Positions 52,687 through 62,683 are shown, numbered from the stretch's first letter. The stretch: 64,000 nucleotides of DNA from DASZIT01 sp963770635 (GCA_963770635.1 CAVYQI010000006.1:496001-560000); one strand, 5' to 3'. Numbers and translations: made by a program. Notes: generated by a model from the sequence alone, not told the origin.

Positions 52687-55600
52687 CTACGGGCACAGTC
52701 CGAGCACCGAGTTGGTCAACAGGTCGATCCCCGGGCCCTCGTTGAGCAGCAGGCCCTGGTGTCCGCTGCCCCCGCAGCTGATCGACCCCTGCGAGAGCTC
52801 TTCGAAGCTGAGGTCCGCTCCGATGTTGTAGCTGGCGTAGACGTAGAGCTGGTTCGTCTTCACGTAACCATCCCCGTTGGTGTCGAACGTGATCGTCACG
52901 TCCTTGTCGTTGTTCTGGTAGTACTCGGCCTTACCGGTGAGGGTGCCGCCCGGGTCGGCGCCCTCGTTGGTGGTGTCCAGGCCCGCCCAGGCGCGGCCGC
53001 AAGTGAACGACAGGGTGCAGTTGTCGGTGTGCTGGCCGAACCCGAGCCAGAGGGTGTCGAACGCGAGCGGCTGGCCCGCGGGGATGAACAGGCCTGCCGG
53101 CCCCCCGCCCTGGCTCGCGCCGGTTTTGTCGCAATCGCTCTTGAGCGCGCTGCCGAAGCAGAACTCGCCGCTGATCGTGAGCGGCGTGCTTGTCACATTG
53201 CCGTTCAGGTCGGTTGGGAAGACGTGGACGGCGAACAGTTGCGGCGGATTGTCGATCAGAGGGTTGCCCTGCGCGTCCGCGTAGACCCACGGCGGGCCAC
53301 AGTCCTCGACGCCGGTCGAGTAGTCGAGGCAGATGCTCAGGTTGGCGGGCACGTTGCCGAGTGCGCCCTGCAGGTAGTTGTTCTTGACGAAGCCGTCGAA
53401 GTTGACGGTTCCGAGGCTGCCGTCGCCAGTCAGGTTGCTGCTCTGGCTGTTGGCGGCGAACTGCATGGTCATCGTTCCGTCGGTGCCCGTGTTCACAGTC
53501 AGCGTTCCCGGCTGGGGATTCTCGACAGTTCCCGACAGGCCCAGTGGCGAGGTCAGTGACTGGCTGATGTAGTCGAAGGCGAGCGGTGTGCTCGAGTCGA
53601 GGTCGTACTGGAGCTTGAGCACGTTCGTCGTACTGTCGTCCAGGAAGTCGAACCCGCCGACGCTCTTGAGGTCGATGCTGATCCCCTTGGTGCCCGGGTC
53701 GTAGTAAGCGAGCTGGTCGCCGCTTGGCGCCGGGACGATCGAGTTGGTTGAGTCGGCGTACCCGACGTCGGCCGGGGTTGCCGGTCCGATCTGGTGGTTG
53801 TATACCTGCGCGATCACCTCGCCGATGTGATCGCCGTAGGTGTTGAAGTTCATCTCGCCACTCTTGTCCATGTCCATCGTCATGTGCGCAGGCAGGCAAT
53901 CAACTTCGGCGTGGAATCGGTCCAGCGTCGGGGCGATGTCACCACCGACGCCGAGGGCGGCGAGCGCCGCGAATCCGCTGGCATCGGCAGTGATCTTCCC
54001 GATCGGTGCGCTTGCCTTGTAGTCGAAGATCGTGTTGCCGGAGGAGTCGGGTGCCATGCTGAAGCTGACCGATGAGGGCAAGGCGTCGATCGTGCCGTCG
54101 AACGTGCCCGAGTCAGCCTGGGCATCGACGGTCAGGTCTTGGCCGCCGGACCCTTGGCAGCCCGGATCCTGGCTCGCGGTCTGGATCGAGCCGCTCAGGG
54201 CCTCGAGCGAGTCGCCATCGCTGGTCAGCGACACGTTGAACCCGCTCAGCCCGTCGATCCGGGCGAAGGCGTTGAAGGTCGACTGGGTGTCCGTGTACCA
54301 GACGCCCGAGCCGGTCACTGCCGGGGCATCGGACCCGTCGCTGGCCAGCAGCGAGATGGTGCCGATCGGCGCCGTAGCCGACGCCGTCGACTGGGTGGTC
54401 TGAGAGCCACCGCTGCCATCCGCGAAGGTGATCGTGTCCGAGGCCGGGATCTGATCGATGTCGGCGTCGATCCGGCTGGCCCGGCTGAAGAAGGTGCCCT
54501 TGCTGTTGGTGGCGTCCACCGCGATCTCATCGATCCCCGTGCCGTGGCCGTCGAAGGTCACGGTGCCGCCGCCGTTGCTGCTCAGGTTGATGCCCACGGT
54601 GGTGTGCTCGGGCAGGTTGCTCAGATGGCCGCCCACCACGTAGCCCTGGGTGTCGTCCTGGGCGGATAGCGCCACGTATACCACCGGTGCGGTCAGGAGT
54701 AGATCGCCGCTGAACGGCTCGGCCGCGTTCAGCGTCAGGGCCTGGAGGTTGGGCAGCCGCACGCCGGCCGTCGAGGAGCCGTCGGTGTAGGCGTGGTAGG
54801 CGGCGTAGGCGCCACCCGGGGCCGAGGCGGGCACGTCACGCCCGGCGCCGTAACGCGCTTCGACCAGACCGATCGCCCCACCCGAGGTGGTGACCGCGGT
54901 CTGGGCGCCCGCCTGATCCACCGACAGCCCGGTGGGCACGCCGCGGGCGTCGAGGGCGGCGGCGGTGGCCAACAGGCCGTCGACCGTGTCGTAATACCGC
55001 GCACCCAGCGCTCCCACCGCCGCGTCCGAGGTGTAGCTCACCTTGGTGTCGCCATTGGGGTGCGTGTAGGCCAAGTCGAGCGAGCGGTTCAGCTGGTTGA
55101 CGGTGGCGGCTATCTCCTTGTCATCGCCCGAGCTGATCAGACTCACGTCCGCCCCCACCGTGGTCGGGGCGGACGAGGTGACCGAGGCCTCCTGGCTGGA
55201 CTGCCCCAGCTTGACGTCCGTGGTCAGGGTGGACGGCACGGGCGTGAACGAGACGTCGCCCCGCGACACGTCGGTCGGGGAATCGGGATTGGAGCCCGAG
55301 AACAGCTCGCCCAGGACGCCCACGATCGAGGGCGCCCCGGAGTTCTTCTGGGTGAGCTGAATCTCACTCCCCGCGGTGCTGTCCGACACCAGGGTCAGGG
55401 TCGCCGACCAGTCCGAGTCGGTTCCCGCCGCCAGCCCGTCCTCCCCGGCGCCCACGTACGTCCCCGGGGCCGCCGGATCCAGCGCGATCGCCTCCACCGA
55501 GACCCGGCCACCGGCAGGGAGCAAGCCCACCCGGGAGATGTCCAGGCTGAGCCCCACCTGACCTCCCGACAGGCTGGGGAGCACCGTACCGAGGAAGTCG

Positions 55601-56202
55601 GGCAGGCCGCTGCCGTCGACGTTGATCGGGGTAGGCACACCGATCAACGCGCGGGTGATCTGGGTCAGCGTGGTGCCGTTCGGCTCCACGTACACGGTCC
55701 GGTAGGCGTAGTCGAGCACGCCCAGCGCGCAGATCACCTCCGAGATCTGGTTCGGCACCGGCGGACTGGGCAGGGACTTGGCGATCGGGCAGCCCGCCCC
55801 AGCCAGCAGGTTGCCCAGGTTCGGGGTATTGAACACGGCGTTCAGGCTGGAGGCGGTCGTGCCCGGCAGTCCGGTCGCGCCGAGGATGCCGTTCAGCACG
55901 CCGAGGATGCCGCCAAGCCCGCCGAGGAGCGACAACGGCTGCGCCACCGCCGGCGTCGCGGCTCCCATGGGCGGCGCGCCCAGGGTGCCGTCAGAGGCGC
56001 CGAACACCGGGCTCTTGAGTGGCAACGCCTGCGCCGCCTCGGGCGTCGCGGCCCCCAAGGCTGCCGCGCACAGGAGGATCGACAGGCCCACGCCGAGCCG
56101 CCTTCGCGCCGCAGCACGCCCACGGCGATCCGTCCGCCTCACCGGGAGCAATCCGAATGCCAGGACCAGGAGCAAGAGCGGTGCCAGGGCGATCCACAAC
56201 AT
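52687..56202 (-). CDS. Very large secreted protein, unknown function
   Basis: 1171 residues from ATG with GGAGGAG eight bases upstream. The N-terminus has a hydrophobic segment (LWIALAPLLLLVLAFGLLPV), then basic RRTDRRGRAAARRR, then a second hydrophobic stretch (LSILLCAAALGAATPEAAQA). The rest is a beta-rich, Asp/Ser/Thr/Gly-rich exported chain with no TM at the end. Repeat-like segments recur (VDGSGLPDFLG, ATSSAPTTVGADVSL, DGSGGSQTTQST). A C-terminal Cys-rich part (FCFGSALKSDCDK, CTLSFTCGRAW) may form disulfides. No domain recognised. Divergent from the TPR regulator across a perfect palindrome. Confidence 0.8.
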   Translation of the reverse strand: MLWIALAPLLLLVLAFGLLPVRRTDRRGRAAARRRLGVGLSILLCAAALGAATPEAAQALPLKSPVFGASDGTLGAPPMGAATPAVAQPLSLLGGLGGILGVLNGILGATGLPGTTASSLNAVFNTPNLGNLLAGAGCPIAKSLPSPPVPNQISEVICALGVLDYAYRTVYVEPNGTTLTQITRALIGVPTPINVDGSGLPDFLGTVLPSLSGGQVGLSLDISRVGLLPAGGRVSVEAIALDPAAPGTYVGAGEDGLAAGTDSDWSATLTLVSDSTAGSEIQLTQKNSGAPSIVGVLGELFSGSNPDSPTDVSRGDVSFTPVPSTLTTDVKLGQSSQEASVTSSAPTTVGADVSLISSGDDKEIAATVNQLNRSLDLAYTHPNGDTKVSYTSDAAVGALGARYYDTVDGLLATAAALDARGVPTGLSVDQAGAQTAVTTSGGAIGLVEARYGAGRDVPASAPGGAYAAYHAYTDGSSTAGVRLPNLQALTLNAAEPFSGDLLLTAPVVYVALSAQDDTQGYVVGGHLSNLPEHTTVGINLSSNGGGTVTFDGHGTGIDEIAVDATNSKGTFFSRASRIDADIDQIPASDTITFADGSGGSQTTQSTASATAPIGTISLLASDGSDAPAVTGSGVWYTDTQSTFNAFARIDGLSGFNVSLTSDGDSLEALSGSIQTASQDPGCQGSGGQDLTVDAQADSGTFDGTIDALPSSVSFSMAPDSSGNTIFDYKASAPIGKITADASGFAALAALGVGGDIAPTLDRFHAEVDCLPAHMTMDMDKSGEMNFNTYGDHIGEVIAQVYNHQIGPATPADVGYADSTNSIVPAPSGDQLAYYDPGTKGISIDLKSVGGFDFLDDSTTNVLKLQYDLDSSTPLAFDYISQSLTSPLGLSGTVENPQPGTLTVNTGTDGTMTMQFAANSQSSNLTGDGSLGTVNFDGFVKNNYLQGALGNVPANLSICLDYSTGVEDCGPPWVYADAQGNPLIDNPPQLFAVHVFPTDLNGNVTSTPLTISGEFCFGSALKSDCDKTGASQGGGPAGLFIPAGQPLAFDTLWLGFGQHTDNCTLSFTCGRAWAGLDTTNEGADPGGTLTGKAEYYQNNDKDVTITFDTNGDGYVKTNQLYVYASYNIGADLSFEELSQGSISCGGSGHQGLLLNEGPGIDLLTNSVLGLCP

Positions 56203-56261
56203 TGGAATTCTCCTCCATCTCGTCCCCGCTACCGACCGTTCGTACCTAAGGCGTGACGTCC

Positions 56262-56280
56262 TGTGCCATCAGATGGCACA
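56262..56280. promoter_or_regulatory. Perfect 19-bp palindrome TGTGCCATC-A-GATGGCACA
   Basis: Nine-base arms around one base, 60 bp upstream of the large secreted protein and 24 bp upstream of the regulator start. Its place in the only divergent promoter gap of this pair makes it a strong operator candidate, perhaps for the adjacent regulator. Confidence 0.6.
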
Positions 56281-56303
56281 AACCCCTAGACGGTGGCCGG
56301 TGC

Positions 56304-58289
56304 ATGGGTAAGACTCGGAAAATGGCTGGTGCCGGGGGCGACGGGCAGACGGTCACCTCCCTCATGGAGCAGGCCGAAGCAAATCGTCGCGCCGGGCTCC
56401 TCGCAGAAGCCCGAGCCGGGTTCATGGAGGCCGCGAAGACTGCCGAGGTGGGGGGGCAACCCTCTTCATTCGTGAGTGCAGCGTTGGGTGTTGGTGGCAT
56501 CTGGGTCAACGAGCACCGCGACGTCGTCGCCCGAGTGGCCGTCGATTCTCTCTGGCAGCGTGCTCGCGCCCTGGCTCCGGCCGGCTCGGTCGAAGAAGCC
56601 CGACTGGCCGTGCGCCAAGCGGCCGAAGCCGTCTACCAGGGGGCGCCGGTAGAAGCGGTCATGGCTGGTGTTGAGGCCGTCCGCGCCTTCGGCGACGAGG
56701 CCGCGACCGCCGAGGCTCTCTCGTTACTCCACCACGTGCTGCTCAGTCCGCGGTATGCCGAGGTGCGTCTCGGATTGGCCGAAGAGGTGGTTCGCCGGGG
56801 CTCGAGCGCGGGAGACCCACTCCTCACCCTCATGGGCCTTTGTTGGCGGACGGTGGATCTCTTCCTGCTCGGCGACATGCGCGCCGGCCAATCCCTCGAA
56901 GAGTTGCGCGAGCGATCCTCAGCTGAGGCCTGCGAGGCGCTCTGCTTCGTCGCAGACGTGCTCGGGGCAATGGTCCTGGCCCGAGCCGGGCGTTTCGAAA
57001 AGGCTGAGGCGGCCGCGACGAAAGCCGCGGAGCGGGGCACGGCAGCCGGCGATCCCGATGTGCCCGCCTACTACGGTGCCATGCTCGCCGCCTTGCGGTG
57101 GTGGCAAGGCCGAGAGAAGGAGGTCATCGAGCTCGTTCGGACCACGTCGACGTCACCTCGTCTGGGATTCAACGATCACGTGTATGTGTCAGCCGATGCC
57201 TTGCTGTCGGCGGCTATCGGTGACTTCGACTCCTCGGAAGAGTCGCTCGCTCGCCTGAGTGGAATCGGCCTCGAGAGACTGCCGGAGTCGAGCAGCTGGC
57301 TGACGACCCAGTTCCTGGTGGCCGAGACCGCATATCTCCTCGGTGACGCACAGGTTGCCGCCGGCGCGGCTGAGCTCTTGGCCCCCTACGCCCATCTTCC
57401 GGTCATGCCCTCGTTGGCGGTGGTGTGCCTCGGATCGGCCGAACGAGCCCTCGGCCTGTGTGCCGCCACGACCGGTCGCCTCGACGCCGCCGCGCACCAC
57501 CTCGACGCCGCAATTCGTGCCGACCGTCGACTCGGGAACCGGCCGATGGCGGTGCTCACCGAGCACACCCTCGCCGGCGTCTTGCGTGCCGGGGGAGGCC
57601 GAAGTGACCAGGCTCGAGCCGAACAACTGGCCGAGCGCGCCAAAGACCGGGCTAGCCGAATCGGCATGGTGCTGCCGGAGCCCCCCTCCTGGTTGAGGGC
57701 GGGCAAGCTGGAGGCTCCGACAACGGGGCGCTCCCGGGAAGCGTCCCTACGGTCATGCCCAGCGGGCTTCCGGATCGCAGTCGACGGTCGGGTGACGCTT
57801 TTACCCGATCGCGTCGGGTTCTCATACCTCGTCGAGCTGATCGCCCGACCGGGACGGGATCTCGATGTGTTGAGCCTTGCCTCTGGTGGCCTTCTGCAAG
57901 CATCCCGTTCGGACGCGCTCGCAGACGAGAGCGCCATTTCGAGCTACCGACGTCGCGCCCGGGAGCTGAACACCATGCTCGACCGCGACGACCTCGAGGC
58001 TTCGGTTGCCGATGGTTACCGCCGGGAGCTCGCCACCCTCACGACCGTTCTCCGATCTTCCATCGGGCTGGGCGGCAGGGCGCGAGCGTTTCCCGATGAC
58101 AACGAGCGGGCTCGAACCGCAGTGCGCAAGGCGCTCGTGCGTGCGGTGATTGCGATCGAAGCCGCCGAACCCGACCTCGGCCTCCACCTGCAAACGAGCC
58201 TGGTTACCGGAATCACCTGCCGCTACTCACCGGCACCAGGGTGGAACGTCACCGCCGATGCGAGGGACAACGATCCCACCCATCCATAA
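56304..58289 (+). CDS. TPR-rich regulatory protein with C-terminal wHTH-like domain
   Basis: 661 residues from ATG at 56304; an upstream GTG at 56253 would put the start across the palindrome, and an ATG six codons in is also possible. Residues ~15-440 are alpha-helical repeats of TPR type (AEANRRAGLLAEARAGFMEA, AERALGLCAATTGRLDAAAH). The C-terminal ~170 residues (FRIAVDGRVTLLPDRVGFSY, GLGGRARAFPD, IEAAEPDLG) match a domain found at the end of many actinobacterial AAA/TPR regulators. No AAA part is present here. It probably regulates the divergent secreted protein; target and signal unknown. Confidence 0.8.
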   Translation: MGKTRKMAGAGGDGQTVTSLMEQAEANRRAGLLAEARAGFMEAAKTAEVGGQPSSFVSAALGVGGIWVNEHRDVVARVAVDSLWQRARALAPAGSVEEARLAVRQAAEAVYQGAPVEAVMAGVEAVRAFGDEAATAEALSLLHHVLLSPRYAEVRLGLAEEVVRRGSSAGDPLLTLMGLCWRTVDLFLLGDMRAGQSLEELRERSSAEACEALCFVADVLGAMVLARAGRFEKAEAAATKAAERGTAAGDPDVPAYYGAMLAALRWWQGREKEVIELVRTTSTSPRLGFNDHVYVSADALLSAAIGDFDSSEESLARLSGIGLERLPESSSWLTTQFLVAETAYLLGDAQVAAGAAELLAPYAHLPVMPSLAVVCLGSAERALGLCAATTGRLDAAAHHLDAAIRADRRLGNRPMAVLTEHTLAGVLRAGGGRSDQARAEQLAERAKDRASRIGMVLPEPPSWLRAGKLEAPTTGRSREASLRSCPAGFRIAVDGRVTLLPDRVGFSYLVELIARPGRDLDVLSLASGGLLQASRSDALADESAISSYRRRARELNTMLDRDDLEASVADGYRRELATLTTVLRSSIGLGGRARAFPDDNERARTAVRKALVRAVIAIEAAEPDLGLHLQTSLVTGITCRYSPAPGWNVTADARDNDPTHP

Positions 58290-58441
58290 CCTGCAGGCGG
58301 CGGGCCGCGATTATGCCCCGATCGAGACGTGCCGATCTCGCGGGGTGGGATGTTGGGGGCAGATCAGTGCGATACCAAGATCGGTCCGCGGTGGACGCAA
58401 TGGCGGAGCGACCATTCGCACCAGAGGTGCGGGACGCGGTT

Positions 58442-58843
58442 TCACGGCATTGGTGGCTCGATCCGCTCAAGGCTTTGCACTCGGTCGAGGGACCGGTCGA
58501 ATGAGACGACCTTTCCCACTCCCGTGCTCTCCGCACAGGCAACGAGATACGCCTCGGCGAAGTCGATCCTGTCCGTTTCGTAGACCTCGATTGCTCGCAA
58601 CACAAGGCCCGGATCGACACAGATGATCGATTCGGCACTGACCAGGGATCGCACCGCCTGGGCAATCTGAGCGCGGGGCGTCTCGTAGAAGGATTCGAGT
58701 ACGTACACCGTCTCCGCGACCACGAGGTCGGTGAGCAGCAGGTCGGCCTCGGCCCGGAGGTAGGCCGTGGCGCGAGCGGCCATCTCGGGCGGGTCGCCGG
58801 TCAGATGCCGGACCAGGATGTTCGTGTCGACGAACGCAGTCAC
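58442..58843 (-). CDS. VapC-type PIN-domain toxin (predicted ribonuclease)
   Basis: 133 residues. PIN-domain acidic residues: Asp6 in FVDTN, Glu44 in VVAETVYVLE, Asp94 in RIDFAEAYL and Asp116 in VSFDRS. These make up the metal-binding site of VapC nucleases that cleave tRNA or rRNA. It is translated from an ATG overlapping the antitoxin stop by four bases. Target RNA unknown. Confidence 0.92.
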   Translation of the reverse strand: MTAFVDTNILVRHLTGDPPEMAARATAYLRAEADLLLTDLVVAETVYVLESFYETPRAQIAQAVRSLVSAESIICVDPGLVLRAIEVYETDRIDFAEAYLVACAESTGVGKVVSFDRSLDRVQSLERIEPPMP

Positions 58844-59088
58844 CGACGCGTCGCCGCCCGCTGCCTCCTCGTTCTACGAATCACCTGGTCCCAAGCTACG
58901 TTGCGCTTGGCTGCTGGGACCGTCACCGTGCCCCCGAGGTCGAGGAGGTTCGGGATCCTGGCCAAGATGGCCCGGTCTCTCTCGACACGGAACACGACCT
59001 CGTCACCTTCCTTGATCCCGAGCGCGTCCCGGACGACTTTGGGTACGGTTACCTGCCCTTTTGACGTGACCTTGGCAGCGATGTCCAT
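58840..59088 (-). CDS. AbrB/MazE-type antitoxin for the VapC toxin
   Basis: 82 residues from ATG with AAGGAGG seven bases upstream. The swapped-hairpin DNA-binding domain is AKVTSKGQVTVPKVVRDALGIKEGDEVVF. The C-terminal ~35 residues are basic and probably bind the toxin. With the inverted repeat just upstream, it should repress its own operon. Confidence 0.92.
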   Translation of the reverse strand: MDIAAKVTSKGQVTVPKVVRDALGIKEGDEVVFRVERDRAILARIPNLLDLGGTVTVPAAKRNVAWDQVIRRTRRQRAATRR

Positions 59089-59097
59089 GGCGGGCCT

Positions 59098-59121
59098 CCT
59101 TACTTATTACCCAACGTAAGG
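59098..59121. promoter_or_regulatory. CCTTAC...GTAAGG inverted repeat upstream of the vapB-like gene
   Basis: Perfect 6-bp arms with a 12-bp centre, directly abutting the ribosome site of the antitoxin gene. It is a likely autoregulatory operator, as is common in VapBC operons. Confidence 0.6.
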
Positions 59122-59139
59122 ATACAGGATCGAGACCGG

Positions 59140-60297
59140 TCACCGATCTTCCAGTTCTGCAGCCCGGGAAGAGACGGAAGCGAGCAGATGACGGCCGATC
59201 AGTAGTCGCTGGATCTGGGCGGTGCCTTCGTAGATTTGGAACGGCTTGGCGTCGCGGATGAGCTTCTCGGTCGGGCTGTCTCTCAGGAGGCCGTACCCGC
59301 CGAGGACCTGGACCGCGTCGGTGGTGACATCCATGGCCGTGTCGGCCGCGAAGCGTTTGGCGTGTGATGAAGCGAGCGTGTTGGGTTCGCCCCGGTCGAC
59401 CAAGTCGGCGGAGTGGTGGACGGCGAGGCGGGCCAGGTGGATCTTGGTGGCCATGTCGGCGATGATCATCTGGATCGCCTGGTGGGCGGCGAGCGGCTTG
59501 CCGGACTGCATCCTCGTGTTGGCGTGCTGGATGGCGAACTCCATGGCGGCGCGTGCCACGCCGGTCGCTCCTGCCGCCACCCCGGTGCGGGTGCGATCCA
59601 GCGATCGCATTGCCAGTGAGAACCCCTCGCCTGGCTCGCCGATGAGGTGATCGAGCGGCACCGAGACGTCGTTGAAGGAGATGGTGGCGGTGTCGGAGGC
59701 GCGCTGTCCCATGAGGTCGGCGCTGCCTTCTAGCGTCACGCCGGCCTCGCGAGGGACGACGAAGGCGGAGATACCGCTTATTCCCGCCTCGGGGTTGGTT
59801 GTGGCGAAGAGCGTGTACCAGTCCGCGTAGCTGGCGTTGGTGATGAAGCATTTTCGACCATTGATCACCCATCCGTCCCGATCACGACGCGTGGTGGTGG
59901 TCATCGACGCCGGGTCCGACCCCGCGCCGGGCTCGGTCAGGGCGAACGACGCCAGCCGGGGGGCTTCCGCCAGACGCGGCAGGTAGGTGCGCTTGAGGGC
60001 CTCGTCCCCGCCGAGCAAGAGCGGCATCATCCCCAGGATGTTGGCGCTGAGCGAGGTGGCTATGCCTGCGCAGCCCCAGCCGAGCTCTTCGACGATTTCG
60101 CAGGTCTCGCGGAAGGTGCGGCCCGGCCCGCCGTACTCAGCGGGCATGGGCGCGTTCATAAGGCCCCACTCCCACGCCTTGTCGATGATGTCCTGGGGCC
60201 AGGTGGCATGCTTGTCGTACTCCCAGGCCACCGGGCGGATCTCCTGTTCGGCGAACTGGTGAGCGAGCTCGGCGACGGCGCATGGCGACGCGCTCAT
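59140..60297 (-). CDS. Acyl-CoA dehydrogenase
   Basis: 385 residues from the ATG overlapping the sulfatase stop (ATGA). ACAD marks: FALTEPGAGSDP in the flavin/substrate loop, CFITNASYADWYTLF, then DRTRTGVAAGATGVA and the C-terminal QVLGGYGLLRDSPTEKLIRDAK with the family Glu, then QIYEGTAQIQRLLIGRHLL. It oxidises an acyl-CoA to the enoyl-CoA, with FAD. Co-transcribed with the sulfatase, an unusual pairing that suggests catabolism of a sulfated lipid or steroid ester. Confidence 0.94.
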   Translation of the reverse strand: MSASPCAVAELAHQFAEQEIRPVAWEYDKHATWPQDIIDKAWEWGLMNAPMPAEYGGPGRTFRETCEIVEELGWGCAGIATSLSANILGMMPLLLGGDEALKRTYLPRLAEAPRLASFALTEPGAGSDPASMTTTTRRDRDGWVINGRKCFITNASYADWYTLFATTNPEAGISGISAFVVPREAGVTLEGSADLMGQRASDTATISFNDVSVPLDHLIGEPGEGFSLAMRSLDRTRTGVAAGATGVARAAMEFAIQHANTRMQSGKPLAAHQAIQMIIADMATKIHLARLAVHHSADLVDRGEPNTLASSHAKRFAADTAMDVTTDAVQVLGGYGLLRDSPTEKLIRDAKPFQIYEGTAQIQRLLIGRHLLASVSSRAAELEDR

Positions 60298-62567
60298 TGG
60301 TTGGCCATCGCCGCGCGCTGTTCGCCGGCCGGGTCGCGGTACGCCTTCCCCTCGGCCTCGATAACGACCCGTGCTAAAGCACCAGGTGTGAGCTCGGCCC
60401 GACCGGCACAGTCGGGCGAGATAGGGGTCGCCCGCTGGTAGCCCACGGTGAACCCGTGGACCCCGAAGCTGACCCGGTGGGTGCGCGCCAGGTGACCTTG
60501 GCCCACCGGGAGGTCGTCGTAGTACAGGTCGACGTCCCCGGCGAAGGGTGCCGTCGGGCGGAACTCGACCCGGGCACACACCGGTCCCTCGGGGAGCTCT
60601 ACGGTCGCCGACACCTTGGTGAGGGTCGTCCCGAGCAGGTTGTAGGCGAAATGGAGTCTCCCGTCGAACAGATAAGCTGCCCACCCGCCGGCGCCCGACC
60701 CGTGCGCGGCGATGACTCCGCCCGCTCCGCCGGAAGGCACCACCAGATCGGCTCGGAGCCGCCAGGCCCGGTTGCGCAGGTTGGGTGCGACGGTCTCGGG
60801 GAGGGCGCCGATGCCGGGGCGGTACTCGTAGCTGTCGCGCCGGTGGCGACGGTCCGTCCCGACGCCCACCCGGTTGGTGAGCGGGAGCACCTGGTGGCGT
60901 TCCGCTTGGTCCCACCACAAGGCGATCAGCTCGGCCAGCTTCTCGGGGCGCTCGGCGGCCAGGTTCCGGCACTCGGAGAAGTCGGTGGCGACGTGGTAGA
61001 GCTCCCAGTCGTCTTGGTCGAACGGCCGGTCGGGGCTGCCGTCGTAGGCGATCCCGGCGATGGGGTGGAACACCACCGCCTTCCAGCCGTCGTGGTACAG
61101 GGCCCGGCTTCCGAACATCTCGTAGTACTGGGTGAGGTGCCGGTTCGGGGCATCGCCGTCCTCGAGGGCAGAAGCGAAGCTCACCCCCTCGATCGGCTGC
61201 TGGGCCTCACCGTTGATCGAATCCGGGCGGGCCACACCGGTGAGCTCCAACAAGGTCGGCAGGACGTCCACCGCGTGCACGTACTGGTGTCGGGTCTCTC
61301 CCGGCCGACCCAGCCGGGTCGGCCAGTGCACGACCAGGGGGTCGCAGATCCCCCCTTCGTGGGTCTCGCGTTTCCAGCGCTTCAAGGGGGTGTTACCTGC
61401 CCATGCCCAACCCCAGGGGTAATGGTTGTTGGCTTCGGGGCCGCCGAGGAGATCGATGCGGCGAAGGTTCTCCTCGAGGCTCTCCGGTTCGAAGTTGAAG
61501 AAGTACAACTCGTTGAAGGACCCCCGGGGGCCACCTTCGGCACTGGCTCCGTTGTCGCTCATGACCAACACGATCGTGTCCTCCAGCTCGCCGAAGGAGT
61601 CGACGAAGTCGAGCACCCGGCCGACCTGAGCATCTGTGTGGGTGAGAAATCCGGCGTATACCTCCATCATTCGGGCGTAGAGGCGCCGCTCATCCTCGCC
61701 CAGCGAGTCCCAGGCCGGGACCCAATGGGGGCGCTCGGACAGGCGGGTGCCCGACGGCAGCAGCCCGCTGGCCACCTGGCGGGAGAAGGCTTGGTCCCTC
61801 CAGGCGTCCCAGCCGGCGTCGAACTGGCCCCGATAAGGCTCGATGTACTCCCGCGGTGCTTGGTGCGGGGCGTGGCAGGCGCCCGGCGCGAACCACAGGA
61901 AGAACGGCCTGTCCGTCGACACCGCTCGCAGATCGGCGATGTAGGACATGGCCGCCTCGGCCAGGTCCTCAGTCAGGTGATAGCCCGATGCCGGAGTCGC
62001 GGGAGGGTTGACCTGGTGGTTGTCGCACACCAGGTCAGGGTGGTACTGATCGGTCTCGCCGCCCAGGAACCCGTAGAACCGCTCGAAACCCCGTCCCAGC
62101 GGCCACTTGTCCTTGGGGCTGCCCATCGCCATCTCGCCGGCCGGAGCCAGATGCCACTTCCCGACCGCGAAGGTGGCGTAGCCGGCGCCCAGCAGGATCT
62201 CCGAGATCATCCCGGAGTCCTTGGGCACGTGAGCGTCGTAGCCGGGGAAACCGCTGGAGAACTCGGGGATCCGCCCCATGCCGACACTGTGATGGTTGCG
62301 TCCAGTCAACAATGCCGCTCGGGTCGGCGAACACAAGGCGGTGGTGTGGAAGTTGGAGAAGCGGAGGCCCTCCGATGCCAGCCGGTCGAAGGTCGGCGTT
62401 GCGATGTCCGAGCCGTAACAGCCGAACTGGGCATAGCCAACGTCGTCGAGCAACACGACCACCACGTTGGGGGCACCCGGCGGGCCTGCCGGCAACGGCG
62501 GCCACCACGGGGTCGACTCCTCCAAGGTCCGGCCGACCACGCCCTCGAAGGGCTTTTCCAAAGACAT
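60294..62567 (-). CDS. Sulfatase (arylsulfatase type I, formylglycine-dependent)
   Basis: 757 residues. The modification motif CSPTRAALLTG carries the Cys that becomes formylglycine. The N-terminal metal-binding LLDDVGYAQFG, then HSVGMG, GKWHLAP and the second metal site VLVMSDNGASAEGG are all present. The C-terminal ~200 residues form a beta-sandwich-like part. There is no signal peptide, so it probably stays in the cytoplasm or is exported another way. It hydrolyses sulfate esters; the substrate is unknown. It is divergent from the TetR gene. Confidence 0.93.
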   Translation of the reverse strand: MSLEKPFEGVVGRTLEESTPWWPPLPAGPPGAPNVVVVLLDDVGYAQFGCYGSDIATPTFDRLASEGLRFSNFHTTALCSPTRAALLTGRNHHSVGMGRIPEFSSGFPGYDAHVPKDSGMISEILLGAGYATFAVGKWHLAPAGEMAMGSPKDKWPLGRGFERFYGFLGGETDQYHPDLVCDNHQVNPPATPASGYHLTEDLAEAAMSYIADLRAVSTDRPFFLWFAPGACHAPHQAPREYIEPYRGQFDAGWDAWRDQAFSRQVASGLLPSGTRLSERPHWVPAWDSLGEDERRLYARMMEVYAGFLTHTDAQVGRVLDFVDSFGELEDTIVLVMSDNGASAEGGPRGSFNELYFFNFEPESLEENLRRIDLLGGPEANNHYPWGWAWAGNTPLKRWKRETHEGGICDPLVVHWPTRLGRPGETRHQYVHAVDVLPTLLELTGVARPDSINGEAQQPIEGVSFASALEDGDAPNRHLTQYYEMFGSRALYHDGWKAVVFHPIAGIAYDGSPDRPFDQDDWELYHVATDFSECRNLAAERPEKLAELIALWWDQAERHQVLPLTNRVGVGTDRRHRRDSYEYRPGIGALPETVAPNLRNRAWRLRADLVVPSGGAGGVIAAHGSGAGGWAAYLFDGRLHFAYNLLGTTLTKVSATVELPEGPVCARVEFRPTAPFAGDVDLYYDDLPVGQGHLARTHRVSFGVHGFTVGYQRATPISPDCAGRAELTPGALARVVIEAEGKAYRDPAGEQRAAMANQ

Positions 62568-62683
62568 CGAGACTTCCCCTTGCCGCGCGAATCCCTGGCG
62601 CTCTTTGGCACTTCGCCAACGGGTGGATGCGATGAAGACAATACGCCACTATTAGCGAAACGTCAATGGGTCTTGCAGTTGGA

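Noticed and set aside
54793..56256. 487-codon plus-strand frame
   Set aside because: Arg/Gly/His-rich mirror of the large secreted protein, which has a strong ribosome site and signal peptide.
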